A stretch of 64,000 bases of DNA, from the NCBI RefSeq assembly GCF_030272615.1, contig NC_081412.1, positions 691,182,083-691,246,082 of the forward strand. Reading direction: 5' to 3'. The stretch comes from Cryptomeria japonica. Taxonomy: Eukaryota; Streptophyta; Pinopsida; Cupressales; Cupressaceae. The notes beneath the pieces are model-generated. The model saw nothing but the letters and a program-made list of their open reading frames with translations. It had not been told where the DNA came from and made no database searches. Made by a program: the position numbers and the translations under genes. Positions 59,730 through 64,000 of this stretch are shown one piece after another; positions within the stretch are counted from its first letter, which is position 1; each line of letters starts with the position of its first letter.

Positions 59730-60225
59730 TGTGAGATTTTGCCAAGATCTAGAGGCAATGAAAAGCACAAATAAGAGAGAACAAAAATAGATGATAGGAA
59801 TAAACTGTATTCTATCAAGATGAAACTATTGATCAACTGGATCATCAAACGTTGTTCTTTCATGAATATGAGCCTGCTTATATAGGCAAGGCTATATGGA
59901 TATGTGAGCACACAAACATGACATGTGGCTCAATAAGAAACAAGGGTAGGTAGGAAATAGGTGTGGTAGGTAGGAGAAACAATATAATATTTCACATGAG
60001 GTGGATCACCCATCGAAGGTGGAATTATCACTCCACAATAAGTGGATATGATAGAGTAGTAACAAGATCAACACCATAAAAGGTGGAAATTCTCCTACAC
60101 ACACTATCCCAATGTGGCACAAACACCCAAGTGTCTCATACCCAAACTACTATGAAATGAATTATCCTAAGTAAACTTAAGTATAGTGTAATAATATCCA
60201 ACATGAATAATTATTTACACCTACA
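59730..60225 (-). repeat. TRIM 3' LTR
   Basis: 496 bp. A TATATAAGC box on the minus strand is at about 59876-59884. It contains GGTAGGTAGGAAATAGGTGT. Confidence 0.85.
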
Positions 60226-61999
60226 CCCCCCCTTAAGTGCAACTTAGGGGAATGCACTTAAGTCTACAATGCAACTAAAAAATGCAAGATGGGTCCCGGT
60301 TACGAGGCCATGTTAGGTATCCATGAACAAATGCAAATGCAATCTCCCATAAAGCGGGGAAAAAAAGAAAAACCACATGGGAAAAAAATCCCTCCAAAAG
60401 AGAGATGATGAAAGCACATAATGCTCTCAATGATGAATGAGAAGAACAAAATATGTCCCCCCCATAAGAAAGAAGAGGAGACTATGAAGCCCCCTCCAAT
60501 GTAGAATCTCCTGCAAAGATGGTCCAATGATGTTGACCAAAATACCTCCCCTTAAGGAAGAAAAAGAGCCAATGTTGCACCAATAATGTCAAAGTACCAA
60601 GTCGATGATGATGAATCACTTGTTGCAACAAAATGAAGATCAGACATGGAGACAACCTACTTTGAGCATCATCTGAATACTCGTAAATAGCAGAAATACT
60701 GGTACAATCTAAGTCTTATGGGAGCCATGCACAAATGTGTACAATTTAAGTCTCAACTGGAACCATGCACCAAGTCTCATAAGATATTCCTAATCTACGT
60801 GTACAAGAGGATTACATCAAATATGTTATAAAAAATAAGATACAAAGAGGTGTGGCACTTTATGATAGTGCGAGTACAACATTGCTCAAGCAAGAGCATA
60901 CAACATGAATATGCAAATTTGGAAACATGAAGATGATGCCACCAAGAAGCCCCATAGAATACTGCAGAAAAAGACGTCTCCGATTGGGATGTGGCCAAGA
61001 GATATAAAGGAGCAAATCGACCCCCCCCCCCCTTGACTGCTGGCTGGAAGCACTGCAAGACAGGTATGAAGTGACAAGAAAAAATCGTGTTCCCAATTTG
61101 ACTTATTCCATGATATTTTGTTTTTAAAAGATTTTAAAAAACTAAATAACAATTATTTATTATAGCCCATAAAAAAACTTTATTAAAAAATAAAGAATAA
61201 ATGAAAAAAAGGCAATCATTTTTTTTTGAAATTTTGAAATGAAAAAAAACTTTAATAAAAATTTATTAAAGAAAAAAAACTTTTAAAAAAAGTTTATTTT
61301 TTATTATTAAAAAAACTTCAAAAAAAAAAAAAGTTTGACCCCCACCTCGGGGAGGGGCCCGCAGAGCACTACGGTCACCCACAGGTACACCGTGGGGCCG
61401 CAGTACCTACGGATACCTGCAGGTACACTGTGGGGCCACTGCGGTGTACCCACAGTACCTGTGGGCATGCAAAGCCCAATTTTTTTTCTCCCCTTTAAAA
61501 ATGAAACATAAAGTACGCCCCCAATAATATTAAATGACACTTTTTAATTTTTATTTCTGAAATAAAAAAAAAGTAGAAAACAATTTTTTTTTTCAGACCT
61601 GTACCTGCAAGTCCATACGTCGGGCCAAGAGAGGAAATTTTTTCAACTCGGAGGAAGGGAAGCCAATTTCGACAAATTGACAATCAATCTTAAGGTTTTT
61701 GGGTCTTCTGAGCACAATGAAAATGACAGATTTGGCAAAAAATGCTCCAAAATAGCAGATCGCTGTCGGGACAAGTCACCACCCTCCACCTTCAAACGAC
61801 TCTAGATTTGGCCACGGATGTCAGATTTGGATGAAACAAAAGGTGATTCTGACTTTTCTCGAACCTCCTCAATCCAATGGTGACCTCAGATTTGACCCAA
61901 CAAGCTCCAATAATAACCTGCAATAGAAAGCTCCAAAATGCAAACCTCAAATTTCTCTCAATTGAACAAACTAATGGCACTCTAATGGCTCTGATAACA

Positions 62000-62500
62000 T
62001 GTGATATTTTGCCAAGATCTAGAGGCAATGGAAAGCAAAAATAAGAAAGAACAAAAATAGATGATAGAAATAAACTATATTCTATCAAGATGAAAATACC
62101 GATCAACTGGATCATCAAACATTGTTCTTTCATACAATGAATATGAGCTTGCTTATATAGGCAAGGCTATATGGATATGTGAACACACAAATATGACATG
62201 TGGCTCAATAAGAAACAATGGTAGGTAGGAAATAGGTGTGGTAGGTAGGAGAAACAATATAATATTCTACATGAGGTGGATCACCCACCGAAGGTGGAAT
62301 TATCACTCCACAATAAGTGGATATGATAGAGTAGTAACAAGATCAACACTATAAAAGGTGGAAATTCTCCTACACACACTATCCCAATGTGGCACAAACA
62401 CCTAAGTGTCTCATACCCAAACTACTATGAAATGCATTATCATAGGTAAACTTAAGTATAGTGTAATAATATCCAACATGAATAATTATTTACACCAACA
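62000..62500 (-). repeat. TRIM 5' LTR
   Basis: 501 bp, collinear with 59730-60225 with few differences, implying a younger insertion than most elements here. Confidence 0.85.
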
Positions 62501-62505
62501 ATCCG

Positions 62506-62796
62506 ATTCAATCAAAACATCTCTGCTTTACCGGTTAAAGTTCTATTTCATAGACTTCAATTATCTGTCGGTAAATACTGTCTTCCGGTAAACCAATCAC
62601 TTAGATGACAAAACAAAACATCAGGAACATCATTTGACATCAGTTGCCATTAATGACAGCACAAATAATTGATCAAGTCATCTAGTCACAAAGTCTCAAT
62701 CTCTTCATCACAAATAGACTTCTATCCTCTACCGGTGCAGTCATCCATATTCAACTGCATCACCTACATTTGTATCAGTTATGCCAAATGCCAACA
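62506..62796 (-). repeat. Copia-type LTR end that hosts the TRIM
   Basis: Has the ACCGGT/ACCGGTTAAAG words and the terminal ATGCCAAATGCCAACA found at the ends of the Copia-2 and Copia-4 LTRs. The sequence left of the TRIM (about 59000-59729) is probably the rest of this LTR, but I could not find its other end. Confidence 0.45.
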
Positions 62797-63225
62797 GAAT
62801 CTGCTTGACTACTAAATGGATAATCAGGGCTCTCGAGGGAGATACTCCTTGGAAGAAGTTGTTTATATTTCACATACAATCAGCCTCTGCTGGTCATGCT
62901 TGGAACTTTGTCAATTGGAAATACAAGCTTCTTCTACCTTGGTTCTTCAAAAATCATGGATCTACCCGCTTTAATTGTATATGGAAAGCTTGGTAGGTTA
63001 CCTCCAAAAAGCTTATCTGGTTTGATCAGTCCCTTAGTCATGGCCTAAGTTTTCCTTACTCTTCTATTTGGTGGAATAGGTTGGTGTAGCTAAATGGCAA
63101 TTCTTTAGGTAATATTAGTAGACTCAAAGGAAGGAGACTTTACAACAAATGCATTCAAATTTTTCAGGACCTGTGCAATGCTTCCTCCTTTCAATGGAAA
63201 TCTTGGCCTCTCCTTAAAAACTAGT
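62797..63225 (+). pseudogene. LINE-like reverse transcriptase C-terminal fragment (broken)
   Basis: A plus-strand frame shows LTTKWIIRALEGDTPWKKLF, then HIQSASAGHAWNF, WKAW, then after stops SLSHGLSFPYSSIWWNRLV and FQWKSWPLL. Repeated Trp residues with KW-x-x-R and a later WW resemble the region downstream of RT in plant LINE ORF2. It has at least two stops and no RT core in the window. Confidence 0.4.
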
Positions 63226-63465
63226 TCAACCTATCATCCTTTGATAAATAATTAATGATTGAAATTCAATAGTTTTTGATTAAGGAAAATCAGGTTTTAA
63301 GGGACCCGAAACCCACTTACATAACGAGGAGATAAGAAAAAGAGAAACTAAAAAGAACAGAACAAAGATAGAAAGGCTGCAAAAGAACAACAGAAAAAAT
63401 AGCAGCCAAGGAGAAGAGCAACAAAAGGCCAGCGAGAAACTAGCAACCTAAAAACAGATTACATA
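63226..63465. other. Spacer between LINE fragment and edge ORF
   Basis: A-rich plus strand; contains TTAAGGGACCCGAAACCC. No gene is supported. Confidence 0.4.
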
Positions 63466-64000
63466 TCAGATGAATATATTTATAGACTCTTCCACATCCT
63501 TAACCAACATCATCATCGCATTAGTTGCCTCTTTTAGATCTTTGTTTTCCTACATCTATTGGGTGTCTTCTGTCTTCAACTCCAACTCACTGTTAGTTTA
63601 CCTGGTTCTGCGTCTAGAGGAGTGTAGAACAGAACTAGAGGTCGGCTTGTCATCAATGATCACTGTATCTTTATTCTACTTGTTCTTCTCTAGACAAGCA
63701 ACCAAAGTGGTCATGTTTTGAGAAGACACCTTCAACACCGCTAGACTATGCTCCATGAATTTCTTCAAGGCCTTCTCAGTTTTTGTAATCCGGTTGTTTA
63801 TAAGATCATTATCAACCTCTCCCTTTTCTTTGATGATTCTCACCACATCTTCAAGATGCTTCAAATCTCCCTTAATCATATCTTTTTCCAGCCAGTCCAA
63901 AATTTCTTCTTCGTCCTCTGCCTCATTAGTATCCTTCGCAACATCTTCTTTACCTTTAGTGTTGGTATCCTTAATCAAGTTCTCAATTTTATAATCTAGG
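63466..64000 (-). pseudogene. Partial coiled-coil ORF at the window edge
   Basis: The frame is open to the right edge. It has an acidic start (EAEDEEEILDWLEKDMIKGD), then a Lys/Glu/Leu-rich stretch likely to be coiled coil to a TAG at 63676. It continues in frame through two more stops to a TGA at 63466. No domain was recognised. The style is like the C-terminal parts of the long ORFs at 1-3177 and 38298-41645, but I see no clear shared motif. Confidence 0.4.

Larger units (their letters stand above)
59730..62500 (-). mobile_element. TRIM/LARD-like non-autonomous LTR element
   Basis: The 3' LTR is 59730-60225 and the 5' LTR 62000-62500, about 500 bp each and nearly identical (TGTGA(G/T)ATTTTGCC to TTACACC(T/A)ACA). 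The PBS TGTTATCAGAGCC lies at 61988-62000 and a polypurine tract TTAAGGGGGGG at about 60226-60236 on the element strand. Flanks are GTCCG (59725-59729) and ATCCG (62501-62505), a 4/5 match. The 1.8-kb interior encodes nothing recognisable. It has poly-A/T runs and a C9-11 run near 61021. Confidence 0.82.

Noticed and set aside
60300-61540. Several minus-strand frames of 62-88 codons
   Set aside because: They lie in the low-complexity interior of the TRIM element, overlap in different frames and have no recognisable content.

Overview
The window is nuclear plant DNA, most likely from a gymnosperm or another large-genome plant; I infer conifer but cannot prove it. The evidence is one intron-containing plant gene of the TPR-like superfamily sitting in a landscape made almost entirely of long, old, nested LTR retrotransposons with LTRs of 0.5-2.6 kb, with no bacterial-style gene organisation. 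I saw no rRNA, tRNA gene or CRISPR array.

Left part (1-27266). Positions 1-3177 (minus) hold a decayed ORF of about 1,050 codons from an unrecognised family. Positions 4162-10603 are Copia-1, a minus-strand Ty1/copia element with a 5' LTR, PBS, decayed gag-pol and a truncated 3' LTR. From 10604 to 27266 runs a plus-strand Ty3/gypsy-type element with only gag and a protease remnant. Its coding region is split by solo LTR-1 (13247-15097, TSD AAAAT). Its 3' end is split by a solo LTR of its own family (15587-25616, TSD ATATG). Inside that solo LTR sits a complete copia element, Copia-2 (16782-25592, TSD CATTC), whose RT is in turn split by solo LTR-2 (19251-20701, TSD AAGGT).

Middle part (28034-45047). 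Copia-3 (TSD AGAGC) has LTRs of about 2.6 kb and a gag-like ORF but no recognisable pol. Its interior holds a probable gypsy solo LTR with a tandem satellite (30981-32594). Its 5' LTR holds Copia-4 (36977-43938, TSD GGTTC). Copia-4 carries a zinc-knuckle gag and, in the place of pol, an ORF of about 1,090 codons of unknown function. Its 3' LTR carries a tRNA-derived SINE with a target duplication of about 16 bp.

Right part (45053-64000). An AT-rich intergenic region (45053-50820) contains a retroposon stub, a foldback and a tandem duplication. It is followed by a CpG-rich promoter region, a probable 5'UTR intron and the only intact-looking host gene (CDS 53375-55624, two coding exons). Downstream lie short tandem repeats, a 2.8-kb TRIM/LARD-like element (59730-62500), a non-LTR retrotransposon (LINE) fragment and a partial coiled-coil ORF at the edge.

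All copia elements share a tRNA-Met-type primer site next to the LTR and repeated polypurine tracts (CCCCCT on the plus strand), as in the Sirevirus lineage. Autonomous copies such as Copia-2 once encoded full gag-PR-IN-RT-RNaseH. Copia-3, Copia-4, the gypsy gag element and the TRIM would have needed proteins supplied by others. Decay is mostly by point substitution: frames stay aligned over kilobases while in-frame stops accumulate.
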